DNA from: Siphlonurus alternatus
Taxonomy: Eukaryota; Arthropoda; Insecta; Ephemeroptera; Siphlonuridae
Assembly: GCA_949825025.1 (NCBI GenBank)
Contig: OX463783.1
Span: 15,721,628 to 15,785,627 of the forward strand
Reading direction: 5' to 3'
Length of the DNA stretch: 64,000 bases
Both the position numbers and the translations under genes were made by a program. Below the pieces are notes generated by a model. It was not told the origin of the DNA, searched no databases, and saw only the letters and a program-made list of their open reading frames with translations. Shown in pieces: positions 22,089-37,000 of the stretch; the first letter of the stretch is position 1; the number at the start of each line of letters is the position of its first letter.

Positions 22089-25000
22089 TCACGTGGACCT
22101 GTTAAGGTCTGTCCAGGGCGTTAGGTCGAGTCGAGGAAGGATGCTACTCAGGCACGGGATTCGAGGATTCCTAGTGACAAAAATTCGTTATAAACGGGCG
22201 TAGTGAAATAATGAATAAAAGTTCATTTCGGATAAGTTTTATGAAATTACTATATATAGCAGCTGATACTATAGTTTAAAAAAAATCAGAGTTTTAATCG
22301 AAATTGTGTTTAAAAATGAACACCAAAAAAAATGTATAAAATATGTTAAGAAATTAGAAAAAAAAATAAAGAGATTATATAAACAAATATTTATTAAGAA
22401 TGAATATCAGTAGGTTGAGATCTCGCAATCGTACCACCTGAATGTAACAAGACTTGCAGGGGACTTAGAACTCACCATCAATAAGTGGTATACAAATTTT
22501 GAAGCGAATCTGTCTTATCAGTTTTGTGAAAACTGAGGTAGAAGTTTAACATTAACCTTATGGACGAAAACCGGAAATGGAGCTGTTGTAAGAAAACTGC
22601 AAGACTGAATTTGCTCAAACCATAAGCAATTAAGTTTCAGAACATTCTCGATTTTTTAAAATTTATTTCATTCGATTCGTTTGCAGGGAAATATTCTTTG
22701 ACTCCAGCAGTAACTGAGATTCATCGTTAAGTGCTTCACATGCTTATGTGTGAATTATTAAAATAAGTATTCAGTATAAACGAAGGTTAACTTTATATCA
22801 TAAATGCAAAATCTATTCTTTTTTGGCATACTAAATAATTGATAGTACAATGAGAAAAAAATTAATAAACAAAATTTGAGAAATCAATAATTTTTAATAT
22901 TGCTGCATGCTGAAAATTTAATTATATCTTTAGCTACAGTGTTGTATTTTTATTTGCAATTAAATTATGAAAGATTATTAATGCAGATACAATCTTTATA
23001 TATTTAAATACATAATTCTCATAAATAATCATAGGCAATGCTAATCTTATGCTAAGTAAATACTCACACTTCCGAGTCAGGAAGAACCAATGCGTAGGCT
23101 TGCAAAGAGACGATATTGTCGCCGTTGTCACACAAAATCCTCGAAAAACGAACACGTCTTAGCGAGGCTAGTTGTGCTGTGGAAACAGAGAAGTCGTAAA
23201 CATTAAAAAACTGTTTGAAATACGTTAGTTTCTACATCAGTTTAATTAAAAAAATATATTGAATAATCGTGCTAGCTGATTTGTAACGGAAATTATTCAA
23301 AATTATATTTTTTAAATCATTTTTAGATTTCGACTTTTTTTTCAGTTATAATATAAAAAATAAAAATGATTTATTGTGAGAATGATGAAAATAATGTTAT
23401 ACATTAGAAACTGACCAAGTATTTATATTAGTTACGAGTTATACTCTGTATTTTTGTTTGTCAGTTTAACTTTAGTAAAATTGTCATCAAGATGCCTTGT
23501 AATTAATTTGATATGAAATTAATACCTTCGTCACTTGGAAACAAATATAGCACCGCACCAAGCATCGTAACCAACCTGGTGTGAAGGCTCCAGGGTGTCC
23601 CGGGTTCTCGAACCAAAATCTGTCCGCCCTCCGCAGTTGCCTAAACGCTCGTCCAAGAATGCAATTGAAGGTCGGACCTACGAGACTGCCTGGCGCGGGA
23701 CGTTCAGAGACACCAGCAGACCAAAGGTCAACGTCCTCCACACTCCTGCAAGGTCAAATATAAGGTCAAACAACAAGACTAAAATATGAAATTTATATTG
23801 ATTTTTTTTTATTAGCAATTAATCAGTCTTCAATTATTATTTATTCATTATTTAGAATTTTATGTCAACTTGGTCTGTTCGTAAATACTGTAGATCTGTC
23901 CAGTGTACATACAATTCCTGCATTCAATCGAATTCATGTTTAAGTTGGGTGCAGAAAGTGTTTGAAGGGGGGTTAGAAAACAGATCTATAATTTCATGTG
24001 TCAGTGTAAGTAAAGATATAAACATAAAAACAACAAACATATAAATCTTACTATAAAGATGCCACTATAACTTTACCCCTTGCTCTATAACTTACTCGTA
24101 TATGGAGCTGTATGCAGACGCAGTAACGTTGCTGCCCATCTCCGCCGCCACTTCGGTCCAAGTAGAGGGCACAGACAGTCCGCACATCTCACGGAAGCGA
24201 GTGTAGCTCGGCACGCCGTGTTCGCGAGCCCTGGCGATGTTAATAGCGGCCAGGTCACGTCCAAACAGCGCACCTGGTTTCCTGAATAGCTGCTGGGTAA
24301 CCTGGAAGACAAGAGGATACTTAAGTAATAATTAATGCTAAATATATATTGCCTCGTTTACATCAGACGATTAGTATAGGTAAATTTAATTTTTATGATG
24401 TAAAAAAACAAAAAAACTATTTTTTAGGCTAATTTGCTGGATTTAAGCAAGTTTTGTTACTTATATTACAATAATTTCAGGTATGATTTAAATTTTATAT
24501 TATTTTATAAAAGTCAGATGTAGGTCACTCACCTCACTGGTGACTGCGTCGTCCATGGCCTGAGCCACTTGGTTCACCATGCCGAGCATCATCTGGTCCA
24601 TGCGACCCGGACGGTACAGTCCGAACGGTTGACGGAGAACGCTGCTCAAACGCTGGGAACCTGAGAATAAAATGAGCACCGTAAATATACACCCTCAGTA
24701 CGTACGTCAAATATTTCACTGTGGTGTGTAAAAAAAAAAAAAAAATGCAAGGTACTTTTTTAAGGCTAATGAAATTTGTTTTATTTGTAATGTATTCCAT
24801 TTTAACCTGACAGTGGGTTTAATAACTTGAACGAATATAAGCGTTCAATGTTATTTCACAATAAAAAATCTTAGTCTTTATAAGGGGCATTCACAAAGTC
24901 TTAAGGCCACATTTAAGGCTCGATAATTTAAAGCTTGATTTAGACGTGTTTTTTAGACCCAAAATTTCTGGTCTTAAATTATTGAGCCTTAATTGTGGCC

Positions 25001-28000
25001 TTAAGGCTTTGTGAATGCCCCTTTAAATATCATCAAATTGAACCCTGATATAAATTCAAGAGACCCTGCAATTAAAGCACTGACCGACATATCGGTGCGA
25101 GGACGACCACCGCTCGAGCGTGCTGGGAAGTAGCGAGTGTCCGAACCTGAAGGCGGCCGTGGCGAAGCTCGCAGGCACGGACGGGTCTACACCGGACTCA
25201 TGGTTGTTGAAGTAACCCTGGGGGAGCGAGCAGAGAGTGTGACATAAAGTCGTTTATAAGCTACACTTCTAGGGAGTAAGGAACAAATATAACAATTGAT
25301 CAATATTTAATCATTAATTGTTATAATTTCTTTTGTTGATAATTCATAAAATGTGTATATTGATAACATGAATACATGCTAGCAATGTTTTTATGGTTAT
25401 GTTCTCAGTCTTGAATTAAAATTTTGAAAGTAAAATTAATTTTATGCAATAATATTTATAGATTTTACTAATAACAAAATGTTTGAAATGTGCAGTCTCT
25501 TAAAAAGTGACATAATATAAAAATTATAATCTTGTTTATTTAGTGTGACAAAAATTTGCTTGTATTTTAAGAATGAATTAAATTTAAAATTATATTGCCA
25601 TATTTATACAATGGACAACATACATGAAAAAATTTTATTGCATAAATGAATAGAGGGTACCAAATTATGCTGCTCTGAATTCTTTCAGATTTTTTTGAGA
25701 CCCAGAACTATTTTTAAATAATTATTGAAAGTGCGGCCACGCCCCCTGGAGGCGTCAATAGGCGTCCAGTCTCCATCCTTTTTATTAAGGCTGCAGGGGT
25801 GCCAACTGAAATCACAGGACTTTCAATAATTATTTAAAAATAGTTCCGGGTTTCAAAAAAATCTGAAAAAATTCAGAGTAGCATAATTTGGTACCATCTA
25901 TTCATTTCTGCAGTAACTTTTTTTCATGTATGTTGTCCATTGAACGCAATTGAATTAATGTCGTTCGCCGGTACGAGTTTTTCAAACTCTTTGGATCTAT
26001 AAAATATTTTATTGTAATATGTTATGTCTGTTTATGAATAGACAAATTAAAAAAAAATATATGAATATTTTGCTGTTGAACATGTATGTAGCAACAATAT
26101 GTTAATTGTTAAGTATACATATTATAGTAAAAAATATAGGCATGCAGCTAAAAATCAAACAAGAAATTGATATTTAAATATTAAAGAATTATTGAAACTC
26201 AAAGAAAAAGTTATTTACAGTTACATTTTCGAGCTGTTCCCTACACAATGGGTACCAAATATTACCGTCTTCTGCAGGACGAGGTCGTACTTGGCCATGG
26301 CATCTCTGCCCAGCAGCAGCGGCAGGAACTCGTCGTAGGTGATTTGCTGGACCTCGGCCGCCACGATCATGCGCGTCTCCTGCACGGTCATAATTTGCAA
26401 CCAATTATATATAAGGAAGGGGAAGGGGGCACCAATAGAGATTTTTTTATTCAGGTACCGTACTTGAAATTTAACAATAGATGTATGTACGATGAACGTT
26501 TAAAAATATGGTGCCATAAATGAGATCTACAATAGCGTGCTAATTGAGTTCTAAAATCAATGTATTTTGTATTTTTTTTTGTATTTATTTATTGCACATA
26601 TAGAACCGTAAGGTACAAAATGCATGTTTACAATATTTTAGTATTGCAATACCTGTAAATTAGTAATTTATAAATAAATGTACAATGTCAACTCTTGATT
26701 TCTTTAAGTTAAAAAAAAATACCATTAAATGCAGCTTGTAAATTTGACACTAATTCACAATTCTTTGATCTAATAAAAACATTACTTTAAAAAAACGTAA
26801 TTTTTAAAATAATTTAATATTTATTCCCAAGCACGTCAATTTGAAAATCACCTGGTAAAGGGTTTCGTCCGTCCAGTGAGGGTTGAGGGCGGCTAGCTCG
26901 CGGACGATGCGGTTGTGCTCCCTCACGAAGATGGTGTGCAGCACGCCCAGCAACAGCTGTTCGTTCACACGGTTGTCTCCTGAGAGAGAAAACGTGTCTG
27001 ATGTAGTTCAAAATATCATTGAAGATGAATGAAATTTCTCAAAGTATTTTCAACAAAAACCGATAGATGGTGAGAGATGTGATTTTCAAGAATTTTTATT
27101 TCATATACACTAGTTGTCCTGGAAAAATTTCTCTCATATTTAAATATAGCTATGAATAAATTGTCACAAAAAAAAAAAACACATCAAAATTATAAACAAA
27201 TTGGCAGAAGGAAAGTTTCTAATAAGTAGTGTATTGACAAAATTCTAAAAATTTAAAAGTAAAGTTTTACCAGTGACTAAACAATTTATATATTGTGATT
27301 TAAAATTTTAAAATAATACTGATAAAAATAATAAAGCGTGCCATAAACGTACCAATCTATAATTTACAGGAATTTACATTTTAATGCTTAGAATTGTAGA
27401 ATAAGTTGCATAACACTCAGGGGTTATTTACCTGCAAGGAAGCAGAAAATGTCCTTGGAAGGTCGGGTGCAGCCATCGTCAGGGTGCTCCACCTTGAGGG
27501 GCAGCAGAGGCTTGAGACCATCCGGCAAGATGTCCAGTGCTGCCATCTCACCGTTGACCCCCAACCTCAGAGTGTTCGCCACGGCGGCACTTGAACCGTA
27601 CACGAAACTGGCGTCGATCGAAGCCGTCAGCTCGTTGCTCTGAGCGCGCGGCCCTGGGTAACGTAGGGGTGGTGTTAGTGGAGGATATGTGAGGGTGATG
27701 CTGATGCGTGGTATCGATTAAAGAAGACGGCATTTCTTATAGAATTTAATACATTAGAGGCTAGAGGTTTTTAAAAAGATTTTATTTAGTTTAATTAACT
27801 GTAAGAAATTGTTTATTATGAGATAAATGAGTGCTAAATGTGATATTTTAGCAGTTCAGTCTACGCTAAAATGTTTGTAATGACGTTCCCGTTTTAATTG
27901 TTCTATTTTTTCTTATATAAATTTATCGCTAACTATGTTAAGTGCTTGAAATAAATATTTTGAATTGACTGATGGAATTAAAATAGTAATAATTCAAAAT

Positions 28001-31000
28001 TCCTCGCCAAAATCTTACCTAGTTTGCAACCCGGTCTGAGAGCTGGTGGGGTCCTCAGGAAAGAGATGCATTTCTGACCATACCGCGCGAAGAAAGGGTC
28101 ATCGTCAGGGATGGTGAGCGGCGAGCAGTGGACGTTAACGCGGGGGTTGGCGCAGCAGTCGGGCTCAGTCAGCGTGCCGGGGTCTGTCAAAAGAGACTCG
28201 ATTATAATGGGGCTGTGATAAAAGTATACATAGCTACCTGCAGTTTGTGATAGAGTCAGTGTGTAATGATAAAAAAAATCCATACGATGCATACAATAAG
28301 TCGCACTAATTAAATTTTTAACTGAGTTTGTCGTTACAAACCGGCATAAAAATTAATTAACATTTTTATTCAATTATTAATTAGAAGAAAATGTTGACTC
28401 ACCAAAAAGAGTTTATTTTGTAATTTGTATTTTAAATTTGCCAGTTTATTAGTTTATTCATACACAAGTTAAAATATTTTTGTTTACATGACATCTCTGG
28501 CACTCACTCTTGGACTCCGCGGTGAACGTGATGTCATGATCCAACAGCTGTCCCCAGGCCAGGAACATGACGGTGACCGCGTGGTCATGGTAGCCAAGGT
28601 CGCGGTGCGCACGGGAGGACACCACTCGCGCGTCAGGGAGCGGCCGGCCGGTAGTGGACCTGCGAGGAGCAGCAATACCTGAAAACCATGGGTGATTAAA
28701 TCTAGTGATTGAAATTAATATAAAATAAAATGTGCATGCACCTCGGGATGTTTATCAGTTTTTTCACGGTGAGGCGTGATGAAGTTTGAAGTTTTTGGGC
28801 ATACATTCTCTTACCTCCTCAAAAGTTACAAATAATTACAGACATCTATTTACACAGCTCCAGTAAACTAGGCAAGGTTAACTAGATGAATATTACGGTG
28901 CAGAAGATAATTATATATTAATTATTTCTCACCGTCGCTGTAGTCAGGAGGCAAAGATCTTCTGAAAGGCTGCTGCGCTGCCCCCTGGTGCCACGCTAGC
29001 GGACCGTCGTTGTTGCACGAGCCGTCGAACGAACGGTACCTACGGAGTGGAGAAGGACAGACGCGTCTCTGTCGCAGTCTATCCGGACACCATGGTCCTA
29101 TGTCCGAGTCAGAGGTGTCCAGCAAGGGTAGGCCGGACCATATCTCGTCCTCGGACAGCGAGTACCTGGAGAACGGGATAGAATGTGTAAAATAAATTAA
29201 ATATCAGCATCCTTTAAACAGGCAATAGAATGGTTTTAGTTTTTTTTCTTTTCTTTTTATAATTAATATAATTAATAAAAAAATAGTTTATTTTCTATAA
29301 TAATCTAATTTTATTGAAATTACATTTTTGCTCACTTTTTAATTTTATGTTATATAAACCAGGAGACTTTTAAAAAGAACTCATTATAGTTTGTGGGCTT
29401 GAGGTTGTGAATTTTACATTTTACGCTGATAATATTTAGATTATTTGTGCACTCCTTATAAAAAGACGCCAATCGATAAACAAAACAGTAGGACAGTAGG
29501 TTTCCACTTTTGACATATATATGCAGAACCCACCTGTCCCTGAGAATCTTGGTGGTCTCGAGCAACGCCTCTGCAAGTTTCGACTCCTCGTCTTTGTCCC
29601 TGGCAGGTCGCGCTGCGGTGAAGATCCCGACCTTTGACCTGGCCAGACGGAACGCCTCGTTCACCGCAGAGTACGTGATGCAAAAGCTGCCATCTGGACC
29701 ACTGCGGTTAGAGAAAGGGTCATTCACTGTTTATCGTATGCGTGGAGAACTCGTTTATATTTTATAATATCCACACAGTAAACTGTATTTTCTATTATTC
29801 GAGGGTCCAATGCACGCATGCATGGTTTATATATATTATAATGGGAATTATAATTTGGCTTATCGGTTTGACTTGCTCTGATCGACTTATAAACATTATA
29901 AAATATTTTATTATTTTATGATAATTTTTTTAAACATAAATTTGATTACATTTTATTATACTGTATACAAAAGTATAATATTATATAGTATTATATAATA
30001 TTATTATATTATGTTTATCTGAGTATAGATATTTTATATCTTCTTTGAAAAAAATGTAGCTTTTTATTTTAATAAAATTTAGAAATTTCTGGAAATAAAA
30101 TTAAATAATGGTCAAGTCGTGTACAAAAAATTGATTTAATTTTGGAGGTCACTCTTGATATTTTTCTATGGGAATCTACGCACTGGTAGTCCCCTACAGT
30201 TATGTCCTCTTTTATTATACACATATTCGTAAAATCAATATGAACATTAACGTGTTATCTTGCTGTGTCATTTATTTGCTGTCCTTTTTTTATAATTATT
30301 TTGATACTACATATAGATTGAAAAGTTATAAACATAAAACTTCACTTAATTTGAAATAAATATTATCATTTTTATCATACAAATTTTATGCATTAATACT
30401 AAAAAATCCTTATACAATTTTCAACTTATGTTATTTATTCATAAATTATTTATTTTTATAAATATCATCGTTGACAAATATAAAAAACATTCAAATATCG
30501 AGCGCGAAAAATCGTTACGTATTTCGTAAACAATTCCTTAGCAACGACAGTTTAGCTAGTTGTTGAGTTTATTTAAACAATCATTCTGTCGATTGTAAGC
30601 TGTTAGCAAGTCGTGTTTTTAAATCGCTCCTCAACTAAATTTTTTTAAATATGTCAGACGCAGCTCTTAAGGCACAATTTTCACTTTTTGCTAAATTTGG
30701 AGATACCCGTAATGATGGATCTACAATTACTTTAAAAAATAGTGACAAATGGATGAAACAAGCTGGAGTTCTTGGGAAGAAACTTACAACAACAGATACT
30801 GGTATTGCATTTGGTAAATACAAGACAAAAAATATGGATTTCACTACATTTAAGAAATATCTTGAAGAATTTAAAAGTAAAATGCCAGCTGAAGAAATCA
30901 TGAAAAAATTAACAGACTGTGGACCTCCAGAAACTCCAGGAGCTACCGTGAGTTTAATTTAATTATCGTTAAGGTTTTTAATGTTTCATAAAAAAAATAC

Positions 31001-34000
31001 AATTTAACCAGGCAGTTGGTGATTACATTAAATTTATTTTTTAGATTAATAGATGTAAAAATACAGGACATCATTTGAGGATTACGGTTTAAGTTAAAAA
31101 GTAACCAAAAATGTAACAACGAAAAATGGAATGAATATAAACTGGGTACAAAATTTTATGTAATTTACATTAGAAGCCCAAAAACAGGCAAAATTTAGAA
31201 TATGTCTCGTTATTAAGTACCTGTTGCCTGTTGCATGGTATTTGAAAATGGAATGACAATCTAAATGAGTTCTTTGTTGAGTTCTAATATATTTTTAGTA
31301 TTATTAATAAAATCTAATATATATTACAATGAGGAAATTATTTCAAGTTATCGTCAGTGTATTTATTTTTATTACACGTTGAGATTTTGCAGTGTTACCT
31401 CGTACGAATAGAATATTAATTATCTATTCAGTGAAAATTTCATATCGTATCACGCCTAAAGCAGTAGTAAAAATCATAAATTTAATTCTAATGTATATAA
31501 CATGCTGAATAAAATTTTAACAGTTTCATTCATTTTAGGGTTGATTCCTTAGAGTACAAAATTTGCAACAGTTGGAAGATTTTTTTTTTAATTGTTTCGT
31601 TCGTTAAAGATTCAAATTTAAAGGATGCAGTAATCATTAGAAATTCTGTTCAAAATCATTACGACTTTCCATGCTAAAAGAGCTAATGATAAAATTAACT
31701 CATTAATATGTATGACAGAATTATTGTTCGATTTTATTTTAAATATTGGTTAATAATAAAAACATTGAAATATATAGTGATATAATATACAAACTATATA
31801 TAGGTTAGGTTTACATCTTCACTATCTTGACATGTTGTGTTCCAGAAAGCTGTGAAGGCGGGAGGTGTGGACCGACTCACGGATACGTCCCAATACACCG
31901 GAGCTCATCGCGAGCGGTTCGACGCGGAAGGCCGTGGTCGAGGACGTGGAGGTCGCGAGGACATCCACGAGAACACCGGATACGTGGGAGGGTACAAGGA
32001 GAAGGACACGTACGACAAGAAGAAGTAGACCAACCAGTTACAATTGTGTAGTACAGACTTGTTCTATTAGAATTTTAAATATTTGGTCTGTAAATTAACC
32101 TTAACCACTAAAATTAATACAATGATTGTATTTAACAAAAATATAAATTTGCTACACATATTGTTATTTTTAGAGTTCATAATTTTCAAATTTAAATAAA
32201 TATTGCATTAGATTGAAAACTATCTGATTTTGTGTCATTGTTTTTCTGATGTATGGTAATACTATATATATTGCTTATTTTATATATGCATGCAAGATTA
32301 TAAAATAATGTCTTTTGTGCATTGTTAATATTTATGTTCATCGAACGTTGCTGTCTTTGAAAAATATTCAAGTATTTTAAAGTTGTGTTTACGACAAAAT
32401 TTAAAGTTGCTGTATTTAAACAAGAAAAGACTGCTATAAAGATTCCGTATTTTTTTATATACCAGATGTTTGATAGCATGGTAAACGGAGAAAATACCCT
32501 TTGATAAAATACCCTCAGATATAATACCCAGACAAAATACCCTAGGACAAAATACCCTCAGACAATTTACCCTAGGACAAAATACCCTTGGATAATTTAC
32601 CCTAGGACAAAATACCCTTGGACAATTAACCCTTGGACAAAATACCCTTGGACAAAATACCCTGGGATAAAATACCCTTGGACAAAATACCCTAGGACAA
32701 AATACCCTTGGATAATTTACCCTAGGACAAAATACCCTTGGACAATTAACCCTAGGACAAAATACCCTTGGACAAAATACCCTAGGACAAAATACCCTCA
32801 GATAAAATACCCTCAGACAAAATACCCTTGGACGAAATACCCTCGGACAAAATACCCTTAGACGAAACACTCTTGGACAGAATACCCTCAGACAATTTAC
32901 CATATATTATAATATATAACAGCATCTTAGGTATTTCGTAGAATGATAAAAATTATACCTACATCATGCAAACATTTTGCACACATGTATTGTATATACA
33001 CTGTACAGTACAGTATTAATATTATTATTATTAAAGGGACAGAGGGTACAATAATTTTCATGTTGCATAAAAAGTTTCCTATTGATATAATAAAATTAAA
33101 AATATAATGTGTCAATTGCCCCAAAATACCAACCAACCAACCAAAATTAAAAATATATGATATTTCGGATTTCAACAGTACCAATAATTATAATCATAAA
33201 TTTATGATTATAATTTCTATAATTTATAATATGTTATTGCGAATTGCCCATGAAAAAGGTAAAATAAATTTCACTGAATCCTGCGCATGATACTTTCACA
33301 GCATAATTTATTTTTTTATACGTTTAGTTGTAGAGTAGAATAATTAAATATTTAGCACCTTTTAATTATTTTATTATTTATCATGTTATTTTTTTAAGGG
33401 TAAGATAACACGAAGAATCGATTGTTTTAGTCCCATTTGATTAACATGTAAATCTTAGCAACCTCATAATAATTCTGAATTTTTTTTGAGAGACAGTTTT
33501 TGGCACCAAAAAAATATGGAAAAAATTTCAAAACAATCGGACGATCCAATTTTTTTAAACGAATTTTTTAAATTTTTAGTATAGGGCTTTCCCATGGAGA
33601 CCTAAACTAAGAAAATAATTTTAAAAAATTGGATCGTCCGATTGTTTTGAAATATTTTCCATATTTTTTTGGTGCCAAGAACTGTCTCTCAAAAATCATT
33701 CAGAATCATTATGAGGATGCTAAGGTTTACATGTTAATCAAATGGGACTACAACAATCGATTGTTCGTGTTATCTTACCCTTAATGTAGGTTAATTTGGG
33801 TGCAATAAATTTGAGCCAACCCAGGCAAAAAGGACTTGGGGGGGGGGGGAGGAATAAGTAAATGTAAATGAACAGGGGAGACTAAATAAAACATCGCATA
33901 ATTATTATGGTATAATTATTTTACAATGAATGTATGAATGCATTTTTTTCATTATTTTTTAATAAAGAGCAAAAACAAAACAAAAAGTAAGAATAAAAAA

Positions 34001-37000
34001 TCGTCACCTCATGAATAGAAGAAAACATTGCTTCCCCACCCAATTTTTTACGTATTAACATAATGTTACATTGTAAGGTCGACAAGAGATACATTGCTTT
34101 TTGCAGTAGATTGTTCTATAAACTTACTCATGGAAACCAGCTATAAAATTAAATGTTCATAATGGCTTTAAAATTTATGTTGTCACGGGTAACAACCAGC
34201 ACAAAGCATGATAGTAAAATACGTATTGCTATTTCAGTTATATTTATTTGTTATTTTATTGTACAGAATCATTATTTACCAGAAAAAATTATATTTAATT
34301 CACATTTTTAATGATGAGAAGAAATTTTATATTTTTGAAGATATAGAATTACATGTACACATGGCACATAATAAAATTACCTTAAAAAGTATTTAGTTGT
34401 GTTAAAAAGCCTTTATAACTTCTTAATGCATATTAGTGACTTAAAAATATTGAGACACCGGGGAAAAAAATCATATACTTCTTTCTTACCGAACTTTTAG
34501 TTATATAATTTTGACAAAAAGACCAGACTACGGAGCCGGCCCCGTTAGGAAAAAACGAGCATTGATGTGTATAGTATATTAAAAGATATTTGAGTGAGAC
34601 GGCTATATATGAATGAACTGAACACGAGTGGGGACATGCATCTTTACCCAAGCGTTTTGGAATTGAGATTCATATATCTATTATATATTATTCAAAACGA
34701 TGATTATTCTTTGAATGAGCTAGTTTATGAATGTATTGCAAATGAAATATTCCAGTATTTTCAAAAATGTGAATTTCTCGTCCTGAATTGAAACTGAAAT
34801 TTTTCCCAACCTCAAAGTGATGGGTATTTTATCCGAGGGTATTTTGTCCAAGGGTATTTCGTCTAAGGGTATTTTGTCTGAGGGTATTTTGTCCAAGGGT
34901 ATTTTGTCCAAGGGTATTTTGTCTAAGGGTATTTTGTCCAAGGGTATTTTATCTGTGGGTAAATTGTCCAAGGGTATTTTGTCCAAGGGTATTTTATCCC
35001 AGGGTATTTTATCCCAGGGTATTTTGTCCGAGGGTATTTTGTCCAAGGGTTAATTGTCTAAGGGTATTTTGTCCAAGGGTTAATTGTCTAAGGGTATTTT
35101 GTCCAAGGGTTAATTGTCCGAGGGTATTTTGTCCAAGGGTATTTTGTCCTAGGGTATTTTGTCTGGGTATTATATCCGAGGGTATTTTATCAAAGGGTAT
35201 TTTATCCGTGATTCGATAGCATGATTGTATGCTAACTTAATAATTAAATTATGTATATAAAAAAAAAAAAAAACGATTCATTTTGTTAAATAAAGATATA
35301 GTTTATGTTCAAATTATAGTAATTTGACGTAAAAATGTCATCAAAAAGTAATGAGTTCACCATGCAGCAACGAAATAATCATGAAAGTCATTAGGTAATG
35401 TGTGTTATTGAGTAATCTCTTAACTAAATCTATATGATATTATTTAATTTAATGCATGGTTTCTGTTTCACGTTTATTCGATTTTGCTTTGACTTACGGG
35501 GAAACATATACGCATGCAGCCATGGCGTGTGCATTATAGCACACAAGTTTAAAAAAATGCTTATCTGACATATTATGCAATATCCATAAATCGTTTAATA
35601 AATACAATAAAAGGGCAGAAAGATAAGCTATAGGGCTACATGATTTGTATCCATTTATTTTTTATTTTTTATTATTATTATTAAAATAAAACTGTAAATT
35701 TTGACGAAGGGCATTTTTAATTCAAAGGTTAATTGTTAAGCTGCCATTGACCTTTGCTTATCTTATTGAAGACAATGGAAATGAGATAGACAGAATTGCA
35801 TATACTTGGAGATTATAATATTTCTTGTATTTTTATGAAGGAAAAATGTAATTATTTACGTTTATTTCCTGTCAATCTGAATTGCATTTTTCTTAATGCA
35901 TGGACAAGTTTTATGGCTGTCTCGACACTTCGGTACTTTTGGAATTTTAGTTAGACCTGTCTGATTTACGCATTGCAGCTTGGAAAGACAAAAAATACAG
36001 TTTTACAATTTCCGGAGAGATAAAAAAATAATAAAACTATTACTCACTGGGTAATTTAAATTTATAATCCCTCATCAGCTAGGCGAGTACTCAAATTAAG
36101 CAAGGGTAAAGTTTTGGCATTTTAGAGGTTAACTTTGTTATAAAATAATTAATTTTTAGAATTATTAAATTTATGTGCACCAATGTAATATAATTGTAAA
36201 ATTTAATTATAAAATATATTTAGAAAATAAAATCACAACATAAAAAACATAAACTACTGCTTGTGTACTTTGTGTTAATAAAGAATTAATTTAACCAAAT
36301 ATTTTTTATAATTTTATGTAAAGGCTATACTTAAATAAAATTTGGCTATAGATAACAATTAATTATTATATATATTTAATTAATGAATAAAAATCTATAA
36401 TGAATATAAAAATGTAGAATAATTACTATTTAATTTGCAGATTTGATGCTAACTTATTATAATAATAATATAATTACGTAATTTTGACTATAAAATTTTC
36501 ATTAATCAATAACCCTAACATCATACTGACCTGATATCGTTGCTATTTGCTCCATCCCTGACGACCCTGAGTGCACAGTCAGGTGGCAGATCTTGCAGAG
36601 AGGCGTCCTGAAGGGCTGAATTGAAGAAGTCCTGGCTGTGTGCTGTGGAGACCAGCAAACAGAGCCTGCCAAGTTTCATCATGATATATGAAGTTGTGGA
36701 GAACCAACAAGGATAATCTTCAGGGGTAAAAATCTTGTTATAATAGGGGATGAAGCTACTTGTAATTTACAGAACTAAAAGGGTTGAGAGGTATATTATT
36801 TTAATGTTAAAATTTTAGGGTGAAAGAGTGTGTTTTTATTATTTAAAATTTTATACTAAATAATGATAAAAGTCCTGTGCTCTTATATAGTGATACCAGT
36901 ACCATATGAAACTTCGTCAATTTAAAAGGTTTTATTATATAAAAATTACCTGTTATGAATTATAAAAATGTAATGCAGATATTCAAATAAATTACAGGCA

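Larger units (their letters stand above)
32472..35223. mobile_element. Foldback (FB-like) transposon with tandem-repeat arms and 9-bp target duplication
   Basis: Element 32481-35214, flanked by the perfect direct repeat GATAGCATG (32472-32480 and 35215-35223). The arms are arrays of a roughly 15-bp unit of the form 'GGACAAAATACCCTT', in opposite orientation: about 32490-32904 on the left and 34818-35207 on the right. The outermost five units occur in the same order in both arms, including a distinctive short unit 'ATAATACCCAGAC', so the arms are true inverted repeats. The middle 1.9 kb is AT-rich, shows no transposase, and contains a TTAA-flanked MITE (33398-33780). Drosophila FB elements are known to have the same design and 9-bp duplications. 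It lies in intron 2 of the peroxidase gene. It is presumably non-autonomous. Confidence 0.85.

Noticed and set aside
23850..24050. Possible extra exon in peroxidase intron 12
   Set aside because: A plus-strand open frame exists, but no conserved peroxidase sequence is missing between exons 12 and 13 and phases already match.
32325..32903. 192-residue open frame rich in 'PRVFCPRV' repeats
   Set aside because: It is the translation of the foldback-arm minisatellite; a unit length divisible by three keeps frames open on both strands. No start context, splice or domain support.
34720..35053. Open frames of 'DKIPLDKIP' and '[10 protein letters not shown]' repeats on both strands
   Set aside because: Same cause: the right arm of the foldback element, open in several frames by periodicity.
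32490..35207. CRISPR-like array of short repeats
   Set aside because: Units are directly abutting with no unique spacers, and the host is clearly eukaryotic.
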